A DNA stretch of 64,000 bases from Heligmosomoides polygyrus polygyrus (GCA_947396885.1 OX377202.1:106266198-106330197), one strand, 5' to 3'; positions 11,235-26,200 are shown, counted from the stretch's first letter. Notes: generated from the sequence alone by a model not told the origin. Translations and numbers: made by a program.

Positions 11235-14200
11235 GTTCGTTTTTAGAAACTGTAGCTGCACATTTTCCCTTATTTCCATTCGTTTTTGTTTATTTTAGAA
11301 AATTTCCATTTAAAAATCGTTTTTGTTGGTTAGATTGCGAGTTGGAGCGTTTGCTGTCAAACAGCTGTAACTGGTGTAACTTCACCGAACAGTCGTCGGC
11401 ATTCTAATTCGCTTCTCGCTTCCTGTCTAGCCGTCTCCAGTTGAGATTCTACTCATCGTCATCCCTCTTTTTCGAGTGCCAGAGTGGCCCAGTGGACCCT
11501 TGGCTCAAAGAGTACGGGAGAGAATAGTCAAATTTGTCGCTCAAAGCTTTTACGAAGAAAATCGTAAGATCAGATGGGATATAATGAATAACGGTTCGCT
11601 TCTAACATCTCCCACTATCCATTCCAAGTGTCGTAGGATGTCTTCGACTTGTGGATGAACTTTTCTGGATATGGGTATTTAGTCACGCCTTTTATAAAGC
11701 GGTCATTTTTTTCGCAACTGCATGATATACAGCAGCCGCCTTGTCCTCGTGTCGAATTGCCAAATTGACCCAGAGGATCCTTCTGCTTTGATAGACAATG
11801 GGAGCCTCAAAATCTTCGTTCAGAGGTTTTACGAAGAAGTCTGAGCAGAACTTGAACGTCTAGAACAACCGTTTCTGACGACTGGTCCACAAAAACGGTG
11901 GACGTAGCTTCAAAAGCTATTCTGGAGATGATCATCTGTTTGCTCAAAGCAGAGCCAACAACGTCATCATTCGTCTCTTTCGTATGCCAAAGTGACCCGG
12001 TGGATCCTTTAGTTCAAGGGGTACAAGGAGCTTTAATCCTGTCAGTCCCACCAAGGATTTAATTGTGTGCTTAAATCCGTCGTTTAGGACTTTCGTGAAG
12101 TCTTCCGTCCCAACAGTCCCTATTGACCAGATTTCAAGTCATATAGGACGTTTCTTACAGTTTGCTTAAGTGTTTCGTAAATAAGGACACTTGATCAGTG
12201 GCCGCTAAATTCGCAACGGCCTGATTCAGAGGTGTCACTCCATCTATATCACGTTCCATGCCGAAAGAATCTCCGGATCAGGAAACAAATTCTGTTCTTC
12301 AGAATCTTCTCGAAGAAGTCTGCATAATGGCGTTCTTTCACTGAAAACCCGGCAGTAGTGGTCTTGTCCAATGGTTACCGATACCGTAATCCTTGGCGTA
12401 ACTGGTCCACCTAGTCTGGGTCTGGCTCACCCACGCGACAGCATCTTTCCCGCCAGAAAGCTCAGCTCGGAAATCCTCTCCAACGTCGTCCACTCTATTC
12501 GGCGCCATGATCACGTCTCCATCCTGTCTACGTAGGCCCCAGTGACTGATATTGGAGTAGAATAGATTGGGTACGGATCCGGACGTACTTCATCTTCTTC
12601 AGGAGCTGTTAGCCACGCTAGATGGCGATCTAGTGCGGTCAATTTTCGTATCAGCTACCGTACAATCCATTTCGAGGTCTTCTTGGTCGCTTTCTCCTCC
12701 ATTATTTTCTTTATCTCCTTCATTATTCCCGATTAGGCTGTTCCGATGGCAAAAACAGAATGCATGGCGTATCCCGCTAAATGCCGAGTTGAATACTGCT
12801 TCTGAGAAAGTCGGTAGTACGGCCTACATGCGGCCACATTTCCGACTTGTGCACAATTCTCGTTCCTTTTTAATAATAATGGTTGCAGTCACCGCCGGCA
12901 TTCTTCCCAGCACTTATCCCGTTGGACCCGTCGGGCCAGTGGGACCCATCGGGCCGATCGTTCCGCCGTCCGGTTTCGTGCATCCTCCGCCTCAGCCACC
13001 ACGATATTCAGCAGTGCCGGTCATGCCGGCACCGACGAATCCGTTTGCCGGTGGCGTCCAGTTCATGCGGCCCGTCGACGGACCCGTGACGCAGACTGTA
13101 AGTCCTTCTAAAGTCGCTGAGAGCTTGCCTTGAGAGATTGAAGCCTTTTTTCAGAGGATGCAGTGTCGAAAGTGCAACTGCTGTGCTCTTCGCGGCGGCG
13201 GTCAAGTTGGAGGAATTGGCGGAGGCTTGCCCGTTGCTCCAAGTCGACCAATTCTTCCACTGCCCATCAGGCCATTCGGTAGAGGTGCGTTCTTTTCCGG
13301 CTCTTGCGTGGTCTTACCGTAGCTGTTCGTTTCAGTCTGCTGCGAGTGCGGATCGTGTGAGGGTAAAACTGGCGGAGGAGTACCTCCACCGCCTCCTCCT
13401 CCGCCGGTCTATCCGCCACCGCCTCCACCACCTCCGCCACCGGCGGTGCAGCCTCCGCAGGTCCGATACGAACTGAGACCGCCCACATACAGGCCGGTCT
13501 ATCCGTCACCACCGCCACTGCCGAACTATCCAGCCGTTCCCACGCTTGCACCTCCACCACCTTTGCCGGTGACGCTGCCGCCGCCTCCTCCTCCTCTTCC
13601 TGGAGCTCCGGCACTTCCTCCTCCGCCGCCGCCAGTTCCTGTTCCTCCAGGACCTCCAGCGATTCCTCCTCCAGTTCCGCCACCACCTCCATCGACGTAC
13701 GCTGGGAAGCCGCCAGTTCCGCTTCCTCCCCTTCCTCCTTCGCCTCCTCCTGTCGTCATTCCGCCTCCAATCCTTCCTCCGCCGCCTTCACAATACGTGA
13801 AGCCTCCGGTGCCTACTCCTCCGCCAGCATACGCTCGGCCTCCTCCTCCACCTCCGCCGGCATACGTCAGACCTCCACCGCCACCAACCTACGCCACTCC
13901 GCCACCACCTCCTCCTCCACCTCCGCCAGCATACGCTCGGCCGCCTCCACCACCTCCACCGGCCTACGTCAGACCTCCTCCGCCACCAACCTACGCCACT
14001 CCGCCACCTCCTCCTCCGCCACCACAGTACGCCCTGCCTCCCCCACCCCCGCCAGTCTATCCCACTAGCCCACCGATGTACGTCACGACACCGCCTCCAA
14101 GCTACGTCGTCCGACCACCACCTCCTCCTCCACCACCACTGCCCAGCTACCCAACGCCACCGCCATCGCCTCCCAGCTATGCAGCAGCACCACCACCCCT

Positions 14201-17200
14201 CGGAGGCGGCGGAATGGCTGGTCCGTTCCCGTCTCCGACGCCGTTCGCCGCCGGCGGAGCACCACCACTCGCCACTCAACTCGGCTGCGTCGACGGAAAA
14301 TGGTCAGCATGTTGCCGACTTGACTGCACTGATCAACGTTGATTCTTTGCAGAATAAACCGAAATTCCGTGTCCACGCATTCATACAGTGCAACACGCTT
14401 CTGGCAGCGACGCGCCTTTATCATTCTTTAGCGGCGGAAATTCTGGAAATTTTTTGCATTTTTACGCTGTGTCGCTGTCATGGCCGATGCCTGCTATGAC
14501 TGCTCTGTATTTCTAACTCAGAAATTTCGCTCAAAATTCAATAATTTATTGATTATTGCGGCTGGGAGGACTTAAATTTCCAATAAGCTTAAATTTAAGA
14601 CAAACATTTGCCGGCCACTGGACCTAGTAGCATCCTTAAGCAAAATTTGCAGCGCTAAGCGGCTCGAGGGGGGGGGGTGGTCACCATGAAAGAAATTCAG
14701 CCCTATAGTCCATTCTGTATTGCCCAAAATTAAAAATTTTACACAGCACTGGTGTGTTCTACCCCAGAGGTGAACTGAGGTAGGCCATTTCTGATGTAAT
14801 TTGGCATTCACGAGCGTTCCTTCCAAGGCGGATAATAACACAGTACAAGGTGACCCCCACCCCACCGAACCGCTTTGCACCAAATTTGTAAAAAAAATCT
14901 GTGTTTTGTCAACTATTCAGGTCTGGAAAAGGAAAAGGCGGAATTTTGGAGCAAACCTCAATAATTTAACGACTAATCGAAAACAAAAAGATGATTCAAA
15001 ATCAATAATTTATTGACTAAAGGGCGCGTGTGGAGCAACAAACATGTGAACAAATAATCAATCAATTATTGATTAGTCAGCGGGAGACGGCCAAAAACAC
15101 TAAGCAAAAATCAATAACTTATCGACTAATGAGAGTGCAGGAACCCGATCTTTCATCAGTAATTTATCGATTAGCGTTTAAGAGTGAACCGAAAATCAAT
15201 AAGATATCGGTTTGTCAGCATTAAAGGGCCAAAATGTATGAAAAAAGGTAAAAAACAATAGCTTGAATGATATGCAATGATCATAAAGCCAAACCTTTTC
15301 TCAACAATTTATCGGTAAGTCCCAACTAAAAATCAATAAACTATCGATTGGTCAGAAAAGTAGAATCGAACGTGAAAATCAATAACTTCTCGAGAGTGTT
15401 AGGACCAAAAAACCAAATTTTTATCAACGGTCTATCGATTAGTGGGGGAGGCAGGATTATAGTACGAAATCTGCGCCAAAAATCAATAGTTTATCGATTA
15501 GCTCTCGTGGGACCACGAGAAAACAATACTTTGCGTGGAAGGACCAAAGGACCAAATACTTCGAAGAAAACAGAACCTTATCGATTAGCGGACCAACACA
15601 AAATGAAATTTTAAGTCCAAAATCACTATCTTATCGATTACTAGATGTCAGAAGAAAATAAAGCCGAAATTTTCATTAGTAACTACGGGTGTAGGTGAAA
15701 CGAAGGCCTGCATTTCAATCAAAAATCAATAATTTATCGATTACTCGCCTTTGGAGTACAGTGGGATTAAAGTGAAAACGCACTGTTTTACTCAGAGAGC
15801 AGGTTTTCGCCTACACTTTGCGAATGTGATCGTGAATGTTCGCTTTTCGCTCCGCCCTCTCGATCAGATCTATCTGTACAGCCTTCAAGCCTAAGCTTTT
15901 AGGACTAATTGAAGTGCTTTTTTGAAATTTTTAGAAAGAGCCACAAAATGGTGCCAAAAATCAAGACCTCCAAGGTCAAGCGATGGGACTTTTACGGGAA
16001 ATTCACATGAAATTCTGATATGATATCGGCTTTTTCATTAGAAAACAGTACATGCAGCGAATGTGAGCAGCACTACGAGTGGGAGCGCAACAGCCAATCA
16101 TAGCCAGGCAGAGCACCAGCCGCTGACACACGCCAGCCAATCAGAGTGCCGACCGCATAAATCTTCTCTCAATAGAACACCTATTCGACTCGGACTGATT
16201 GGGTGGCGCATTTCCACTTCTAAATGCTGCCCACATTCGCGACATGCACCCAAAATATTCACTATTTTTATGTTCTAAAAATGTCTTCAATACACCTTCA
16301 TTTAAGCGTCCCAAATAGAAACTAGCGTTATCACAGTTGGTTGTGGCCAGTGCAAATGTACAGCACCCATAGTGGCCGCAGCCCCATCCAATTAGGAAAA
16401 CGTCCAAAATTTCTCATTCATATTTGCCATATGGAATGCTGCCTACGTTCGCGACATGAGCGCAAAATATTCACTACCTTTATGATCTACAAATATCTTC
16501 AATACATCTTTATTTCAACGACCCAAATAGAAATTGGCGTTATCCCAGTTGGTTGGGGCCAGCGTGAATGTGAACAGTATCGCGGGATACGGTACAGCAT
16601 CCAGAGTGGCCGCCACCCCATTCAATTAGGAAAACGACCAGAATCTTTCATTCATGTTCGCCACATCGTTTCTAACGCCACCTTTTTCAGCGTCGTTCCG
16701 TCGAATCCACCGCCCTTCGTTCCACCACCGCTATGGTAATGCACTCCATCATCAATGGCACACGCGCTGTTCACTCAGCAGCAGCGCTTCTCGTGTCTTT
16801 CCCTCTGTCCGATTCGACACAAATAAACGTCTTTCTCTGCAGTGTGCTGTGTTCGTGTCGCATTCCAATCGCAATGCTAGTTAGGGGGAGGGGTGGGAGG
16901 GTGGGCGTGGTCACGGTTGTGTGCATCTTGACCGTAGGCTGTTGTGATTGGTCATTGGTCACATTATCGATCGATCATTGGAGCATGACGAACGGGCGTA
17001 ACTAGCACTGTGGTTGGAACGCGCTCGACACACGCTGCACCGCGAAATGGCGGATCTAATTCTGAGCCTGTTTCAGCATTCCGCCGCCGCTAGTCATTCC
17101 GAACATTTGGTGAGTCACACTTGGCATTTAGGGCTTACGGAAAATCCGGTAAGGGTCCTGGAGGGTTTGGCGAAGTGACTCAGAATTTATACGGGCCGAC

Positions 17201-20200
17201 GCTTGAATTATGACACGGCGCCACATCAAAGAGCCGCAACATCGATCGATATCGATTGGGTCCCGAGAAAGACGCCTTTCCTGAGTCGCATTGTACAGAG
17301 GTTCAAGTATAAACGGAGCAATCGCTAAATTTATCAGCTAAATTCTATTGAGGGAGCACCTTCACGATACTTTTGGGATAAGCCATGCACTTCTGTTTCT
17401 ATACCTTCTCTTGGACATAACATAGGTGCAAATACATATAGGCCTCACAATAACCTGTGAGCCCAAGACACGTCTTCTACCAAACCACCCACCCTGGAAG
17501 CAAAGCAGGGAGATTTGGCGGATATGGAAGCGAAACGAATCGAAAATCGATTCAAAATTCGGACGAGATCATGTCCAAAAATTTGCTTCCATTTCAATTA
17601 GGCGCCAAGTACTCAGCCAATTTAGCGTTATACTGACAACTGGCCGGCGTTTCGCCCGAGAAGTTGAGTGAAACAGATCGATATTCATCAGATGACCGGT
17701 CGGTCAAATCTAGGTAAAAATCGAAATCGATCGATACCGGTTAGCCTATATTCGCTGTAATCTATAGCCTAAATTCGCCTAATCGACACCATTCGCTTGC
17801 TGCAAAATCGGATCGCGGACCATCTCATCCACAAGGAAATCAATATCTTCCCCATGCCCAGAACCCCGTACAGCGGCCAATAATTTTGCGCGGACGCACA
17901 GACAGACGGACAGACAGACAGACGAGCAAAAGGACTAGTGATCCCAAAGTTACTACACTGACTTCTCCATGCGCATGGCACCACAAGTCATATCAAATGC
18001 GCATTAAAATTTCCTCCACAATATCCCGTACAAGCAGAATGCATGGCGTATCACAAGCAGGAACTTATTAAGGCAAAACTTAACCCTCTAAACAGCGGCC
18101 ACCGCGTCCGGACCAAATGCTAGCTGGAGCTTCGCCTTTCGCCTCCATATTTTCGTGTCGAACTGAACACTTTTCAAATCAAATTGGACGCTCTCCTAAG
18201 CTAGCCTAAGCCCTAGTTTATACCTGCGCCGCCACGCGGCGCAGCATCAAGGTCGCCATAGATATCGATTTTTCGCGTCGCCCCGTCGATATCTACCATG
18301 GTGCCGCGCCGCGCCGCGGCGCAAGTATAAACTGGGGCTAAGGCTGTTCAGATCAAATCAAACTCTTCAAAATCGGAATTCTTCGAAGTTTTAACTCACC
18401 TACCCAATAAGTGAACCCATTGTTTAAAATTTTACAAAATTTTATTTTTCGAGGAAAAATAATGGCTTAAAGCTTGTTTTAAAGAGCAGAAAGCGGTTAT
18501 TTTATAATGTCAGAACAGAGAGTGCGCCATGCCTCTACCCGAAACTTCACGATTTTTATTCGACTGATAGAAGGATTTCTGTTTGCATGGAGTTTGACAT
18601 CTGTAAACGATACAACGAAAAATTCGCTTTTATTTTATTATTTTTTCCTAATTCCTAAAGCTAGCTTAGAAGAGTGTTAAATTTGATTAGAAAAGTGTCC
18701 AGCTCGACGTGAAAATAGCATAAATCTATCAATATTGTTCAGTTGTTCGATTATGGTTAGCCGATGGAAAGGAAACCACTCTAATGGGCATTATACTCGC
18801 CCCGTTCCCACATATCGAACAGTCGATTTTTAGCGAAAAATCGATATCATCGAACAATGCTGATGGGTCGGCGCCTAGTTCCACCTTCACATAATGAACC
18901 CCACTCAGTTACATTGGATCCGACGCCGATTTTTCGGACAATCGGATGATTCGGACAGGTTATTTTTCAAACACCGGATTTTTGGATGATTCAGATGGCG
19001 ATATTTTTGGTTGAGACGGATTTCGGATACTCCGAAACCAAATAAATCCGATGGAATATCCGAAAATGTATGGTTTGGCTTCCACGTCTACCATCCAGAA
19101 ATCAATAATTTTGCATGGACGAGCCACTTTTTCGAACACTGCAGGAACTCCGTTTTCGTGATTCGTACCCCAATTTATTAGTCTGATTCATTTCTTCCTA
19201 TACAGCGTGTCTCAAAAAAAGTATACACCTTTGAAAGGTGATAACTTTGCTAGCAATGAAGATACTAAAGAAGTTGAAAGTCCTATGAAAGTTTAAGAAA
19301 ATAGAAATTTTCTGACATATGGGCGGTATGGAATGCGCCATGCACTCTTCTAAAATTTTGCATTTCACATTCGATTGATTGTGCTTCGCGCTTCGAATAC
19401 TTTTCATAATTTCCCCACAAAGTGGTGTATCGATTGATTTGTGCTTTTTTCAAAGGTTTAAAACTTGAAAACGTACTAAGGCCCCGTTTATACTTCGTCG
19501 CGGCGCGATGCGATGGCCACGCAATGAGGCCAAATTGATCGGTCGCGTCGCACAATCAATATGGCCACTATACGTAGCGCCGCGTCGCGCCACGACCAAG
19601 TATAAACGTGGCCTAATGGTTGCGAAAAATGCAGCATATTCTAGAAAGTAGAGGTTCTGTTTGAAAGGTTTTAACATTGCTGCTAGCAAAGCTTTTTTAA
19701 AGATGACTAAGACTCGTATAAAAGCGCAGGATGAGGAGATTTCTGTTGCACGCAAATAGTCAAGATTGCGCCATGCTCCCGCTTAAAGCCTTGCATTTTG
19801 GACTCGATTGATTGTGCATGTGCTGAATGCTTGTTACAATCTTGTTACTATCTGGCCAGATTACCTGTGCTGTGCTTCTTTTAACGGCTGGAACTTGACA
19901 ATTACATTAAAGACACGAGTTTATTGATTGCACAATTTAACTGTGAACAGGAGCCGCAGTTTCCATGATGGATTTTGTGGACTGTTAAAGCAACATTCAA
20001 GTTGAATGGAGAGGTTAATCGGCATAATTGCAGCTGCTGTGCGACGTAAAACGCTAAAAGAAGCACAGCACAGGTTAATCTGGCCAAGCAGCAACAAGAG
20101 TGTAATGAGCATTCGTCCATGCACATCAATCGAGTCTGAAATGCAAGGTCTTAGGCGAGAGCATGGCACAATCTTGACTACTTCCATGTTACAGAATTTT

Positions 20201-23200
20201 CGTTATACTTCGCTTACATATGGGTCTCAAACGTCTTCTAAAGCTTCAGTAGCAGCTATGCTAAACGTTTCAAATAGTAACTGCATTATTAGGATACCCG
20301 CACTTTTCACAAGCTATAGTGCGTTTTCAAGTTTTAACCCTTTAAAAAAAACAAGTCAATCGATACGGCCACTTTGTGGGGGAATTATGACAAGCATTCT
20401 AGCGAAGCACAATCAATCGAGTGTAAAATACAAGAATTCAGACTAGTGCATGGCGCAGTCCATGCTGATCACATGCCAAAAATTTCTGTTTTGTTAAGCT
20501 TTCATATGTGTTTTTAACATCTTCAGTGCCTTTGGTGTGAGTAAAGTTACCACCTTTCAAACAGTGTATACATTTTTTTGAGACACTCTGTATGTACGGA
20601 TGAGTGTAGCGCAGTCGGAGGAGGTGCCGGCTGTCGCGTGCACCCGATACCAGGTTCCTGGTTCGGATTTTCCGCCCAGGCCAAGCAAGCCTTCCATCCC
20701 TCCGGGGTCGGTGAATTGGTACTAGACGTGTCTAAGAAGTTTAAAGCACTGACTTGTCCGTTAGCTGGCCACCGCAAGTCATTGTATGGCCAAATAGGCA
20801 TTCAAATCGCCTCCACGACATTCCGTAGAAGTAGAATGCGTGGCGCTTCCAAAAAAAAATTGAGTAACGCCGTCCTTTATCCTTTATCCTTTACAATTTG
20901 GCAACCGTTGTGGTATTACCCTAGCTTAGGATTCGCTTTTAGGCCACGATAAGGAAGTTGCCTTCACCTCCTTGAAATTTTGGGTAATTAGACATGAATT
21001 CGAACGATAAGACGTTGCCCGCGCGTATCTCACAATCGCCAAACCATCCATGAAACTCGACGTATTCAAATGAAAGCGGAATGCGTGGCGCATCCCACTA
21101 AACGATTCAGCTTCATCCTTCGCTTCCAAAAATTGAGATTAAAATTTCAGCAAACGCGCAGTCGGTCGCCTTCGAACTCGATGGTAAGTAGCCCAGTTTC
21201 TTAAGCGATTTACCAACTCTGCTAAGGTTATTCAATTCTTTCAGCGTTCCATCTCAGGAACCCCACGGACGAGCATCCTGGTATGCCTCACGTTATGCAT
21301 TGAAAACCTCTACGTATCCAGTAAAATCTGGAATTTTCAGCTTTGGCCCGCCGCTCTCCCTAAGAAGACGCTGGTACGCTCTTCGACTTTTCGTCGATTC
21401 TCTTTATTCCATGGGACTTTTCAATAAAAAATCTTATTTTTTAGCGCACGAGTTGAAAGTACCGGCGAGTGGTGAGTATTTAAATACCAATAGTTGCACT
21501 AGTGTATGTAGGACGTAGACCACCTTCCTTCCACTTCACCTGAAGTTCACACGTAGTTCACCTAGCGGTCGCCTACGTGAGAACTTCAGGTGAAGCGTAA
21601 GGAAACTACTCGAAATGCACCTGTAGATGATCGCATTTTCGCCTATTGGTGACCATTTACCGTTTGGAAAGTGACGCTTCAACACACGAATTACACATCA
21701 TCTCAACCTCCAGCTCGCAGCGGTCAACTGGAAAGACAACTATAGTTCACTGGTGAAATTGACCGGCAGTTGGCAGTTGAACAATATTTCTCCCGTACTT
21801 CAACGAATTTCTGTGCTTGAGGGTGGGGGGGGGGGGGGTTGAAGTGTATTCATTCGGAAAACCATAACACGTTTCAAACTCCTGCCCATATTGGCAGGTT
21901 CGACTACTATTGGTGAAATTCCGTTCACGTACCGGTGAAGTTGCACCGCCGAACTATACATAGTTGCCCTTCCAGTTGACCGCTGTCAGTGTCTGCAGAG
22001 ATCATCCGCAATAGATCGCTTCAGAGTGATCCTCAGCACAGCTTTTGCTACATCGTCCTATGTAAGCGTCCCTCGTCGTTAATGTGACCTACATGGGGCG
22101 GAGCGAATGCAGCCAATTAGAACCATTACCAGCACACGTACCTCTGGAGGGCAAGCCCACTCGTTCAATGAGGCCCTTGGCCTAGTGTGTTCCCGCCACC
22201 ACGATGTAGGCGGTACTGACGACATGTAAATGTATTTTGTCCCAAACAGGGCTGAGGGCCTCGTGTCGACTTTTCCGGGCTAGAAATTCCTCCTTCACAC
22301 ACACTAGGTAGACCATGCTGGACACTTTTGTACTTTCGGGACTCCAGAGGACGGGGAGAGGTCGAACAAAAATTTCGCCCAAACTTCACCTGGGGAGGGG
22401 TTATTTGGGGTGCTGACATCCGTGTTTCGTTTTACGCTGGAGTACGGTAGGCACGAGTGACTAAGGTAATGGTCACCGATTCCGCCCAAACTCCAGCGTA
22501 AAATGAAAAACGGATGTCAGATTCGTGATCAGCACCCTAAATAACACCCCTAGGCGAAGCTTGGGCACAATCGATGATTATGACCTCAGCAGCCTTAGTT
22601 ACCCGTAGCTACTGTAATCTACTGTAATCGGCCGCAATTTCAAAAACGGATGCCAGATTCGTGATCAGCACCCTAAATAACCTTCCTGGGCGAAGTTTGG
22701 GCGAAAAAAATTCGACCTCTCCTCCACCTCTGGATTCCCGAAAGTACTATAGTGCCCCATGCTGGATTCATCACGCAGTGGGTATATGTAGAGATACCGT
22801 AAGGTAGTCGTACCCACTACCTGCAGTGGGTAAAGTGCACTGTCTCCTCCAGGTACCCAGGCGAATGTGCACGCCTACGAACGACAAGAGCACACTAGTC
22901 TTCAGCCGTTTATCGAGCTAACGAGAACATGAGTGTAAGGAATGAACAAATCTCAGGAGTATGCGCGGACGAGAGCAAAACACGAAAAAATGAGAGAGAA
23001 TGAGTCAGCGCGCGCGGCCGGACGCTATTTATGGACTTGCGGTTCCTGCGTTGGCGCCAAGTGTGATTCGAATTTGAAGTTGGCGCCGAGAGTGATTTTG
23101 AATTTGAGGTGAGCGCCAAAAGGTCGATACATATCAAGAGCGTATGCGGTTGTGGATGCCGGGCGCTAGCGGGTAGGATTCGTATTCATGAGAGGAATCT

Positions 23201-26200
23201 AGAGTGAGATAGAACTGAGCCTCTCGCGGAACAGATGATCTCAATGGAGCATTTTGTCAATGGAACGGGGAATCCTCGCGGGTACGCGAATATACCCTCG
23301 ACGATCGTTGAATTTTCTCTACCCACTGATACACCCACAAGGTGGCGGTTAAGGTTTATCATGAATGCCTCATCGTGAGTACATCTACCTCGTATATCAC
23401 ACATACCTGCGGGTGGAAGCTTTGATGAATACGGCCCCAGGTAAGATAGAGCGCTATTAGCTCTTGGAAAAGATACGCTGGATGAGGTAACTTTTCCTCA
23501 TAGCGCAGTGGATTAGTTCATCGCCTAAAGAATGAACGGTGAGAGTTTGAGTCCCGGCTACCTTCTTTTTATTCGGTTGGAACTAGTTCCCCGCTGACAT
23601 TTAACGATTTTATTCTGATTTTCAGTGAAAGTTTTTTGTATACAGCTATACACCGTTTGAACAGTAATGATTTTTTCTATCAGAAAAGCTGCTTTTCTCC
23701 CATTTCTATTTTTGCACATTTTTAAGCTAATGAAGTGGAAGGTCAAAATAAGAAAAATGACCTTCGCTGACAGCTCCTTCTCTCTGCTTACGCTTGAGTT
23801 TTCTGCATAACATTATATACCGTTGCAAAGATGTTGACTGATTTCATAAGAATTTGTGTTGCGCTTTTCGTTCATTTTGACTTTTGTTAATTTTCAGGAC
23901 CTTAAAAAGGAGTGTCGAGAGGACATAAATTATTTTTACCAACGGCTCGTACTATAAGTATAAGTTTATTACGTTGCTTAAGGCAAGCGTCAAATACAAG
24001 CAGAACTGCCAAAACATGAGAACAAGTAACGAACAAACAAACAAAATTATTAACCAATAGTGATAAAAATTCTACGTGAACAAGATGAAGATGCTACGGC
24101 TTCAATAGAAAGTTCAAGACTTTACGCTTGAAACATCCAAGGTTTGTCGAAAAAGCATTGTTCTTAGTCAGCTTGAGATACATGGAACAAGCTCTGTTTA
24201 CGAAAAAAATTGGCTCTTAGTGAAGTTTTAGCCCTATCAAATGCAATTTTGTTCCGTTGGCCACGCGTGATTGACGATACAAGCCTAAGCGCTGCAAGAT
24301 CAAGCTTAATTTGTTTCTTTAAGTTTTTTTTGGACAGCGTTTTTTTTTTTTGAACACTCTTTAAGTTTTTTTTGGACAGCGTTATAGGTCTTCTGAAAGA
24401 GAATGTTTTGCTGTCTCAAAGCGTGCGCTGCGTTTATTCGTTCATGCTCATAATTTCCAATTTTTAGCAAAACGCTAAAAAACAGAAAAATGACCTTTCC
24501 ATTTCTTTCGCATAGTGACATACGTCATTTAAAAGAGAATGCTTCGTTCTTTGGCCATTCTCAATTTTGTTTATTTTTAGTCGTGGAGTTGAGATTTAGA
24601 AAAAACAACCAATGAATAGATGCTGCTGGTGAAAATAATGCATGTCCTCTGGACACTTCATTTTAATGCCCTGAAAATTAACGAAAATCAAAACGAACGA
24701 GAACATCCAACAAATGCTTCTGTAGAGCATATCATCCTCTTTCCAATGGTTTATAACTTTGCGCAAAAAATCTCAAACGTAAGCAGAAAGAAGAAGCTGA
24801 CAGCGAAGGTCATTAGTCTTTTTGACTTTCCAAAAAATATATTTCAAAAAATCGAAACGGGAAGGAAGCGGATCATACCTTTTGAAACAGCAAATCATTT
24901 TTTCGATCTTCTCTTCCCATCTTACCTTTCTCCTTACCTTTTTCTTTCTTTCGGTGTTTAACATCATGCAAAAAACTTTCATTAAAATTCAGTACAAAAT
25001 ATGTTAAAAAACGGCGAAGATTTAGTTCTCAACCCAACAAATTCGCTAAGATTAGAAGATGACGATGATCATTCAGTGACCCGTCCTCCTATTCGTCAGA
25101 CACGTCGATGGACGCAGCGAATGCTTACGCGCAGTATAGTCAGGTTGGCATATTATGTCACTTTATGGAGCTTAAAAATCGAGAAAATAGCCTTAGACGG
25201 GCTCCCTCGCAAAGGATGAAGTTAATTTTGAAAAACTCAAATTTTTCGTGTTCAGTACGCGACTGCTCTACATGAATACGGTCTACCGGGCGCTGGTGTG
25301 GTTTCTCAAACAACTGCGTAAGCACTTCACTTTTACAAATTTTTAGGAGCTGTGACTGTGCGTGTGATAACCATACATACATAATGATCTTCTCAAAACA
25401 CTAGTCCATACCCACTCAAAATCATAACGTAAAAATATTGCGCGTCTCAATGGGTATGATCCAAGACAACGATATAGCCGGATGGAATACAGACATGGTG
25501 AAAATGCGCGGGAAAAGAAGGTATGTCTCCAACTGCCCTTTATTTCTGACGAAATCACGGCAGCTATACGTCTCTGCCTAGTGCGAGCAAACTTGGACGA
25601 TGAAGTTGTGCTGGTTAATATACCAGGAAGCAATATAAAACGGCTCCTAGTTCGCAATAGGCTTTACGATCGCTCATGCATAATGAGAGACTGCGTGGTT
25701 TGCCCGTATGCAAGGAGTGGAGACTGTGCGCAGAAGGGCGTTGTTTACCAACTTCATTGTTTAACCTCTGGCGAGCTATACATAGGTGAAACAGGGACGG
25801 TGTTCGCATCAGGAAAAATCTAGCTGGTAAGCAGAAAAGGAGCTTACTAACCACACTCGGTAAACAACGACAGGAAGCCTACGCTTGAGACGATTTCAGT
25901 ACGTTGCTGTGTGAAGGTGAGATTGGAGACAGAAAGCCTCGAGGCGCTTTTTGGATTCGAGAATGTAAGCCAACGATGAACAACCGAAACGAGTGCATTT
26001 CGATCACCAGTGGCTTTTTGCCGTTCATTCCGTTGTATGGGGTATGAGACCAAAACCAAGTACTTCTATAGCTCAACATCGCTATAGATTTGTACTTGGT
26101 AGGTATGGTAGTCCAATAACAGAGCTTCCACTCAGTGCTGGTGGAACAACGGTGAGTTCGGTTTGCTTCAGTGGGGATCCCCTTTAGCACTCTTAGGAAT

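Noticed and set aside
12567..12888. In-frame upstream extension of exon 2 with its own ATG at 12567
   Set aside because: No signal peptide and low-complexity content; the spliced exon 1 has a leader, a TATA box and matching phase.
13267..14279. Long antisense open frames rich in Trp, Arg, Gly and Val over the proline block
   Set aside because: They are the mirror of CCN repeats and have no start, splice or domain support.
14530..15760. CRISPR-like spaced repeats
   Set aside because: Units are diverged and irregularly spaced in a eukaryotic intron; no cas-like genes.
21823..21840. G-run (and C-runs near 49385, G-run near 14667) as assembly gaps
   Set aside because: They are ordinary homopolymers within continuous sequence; length may be inaccurate but there is no sign of a join.
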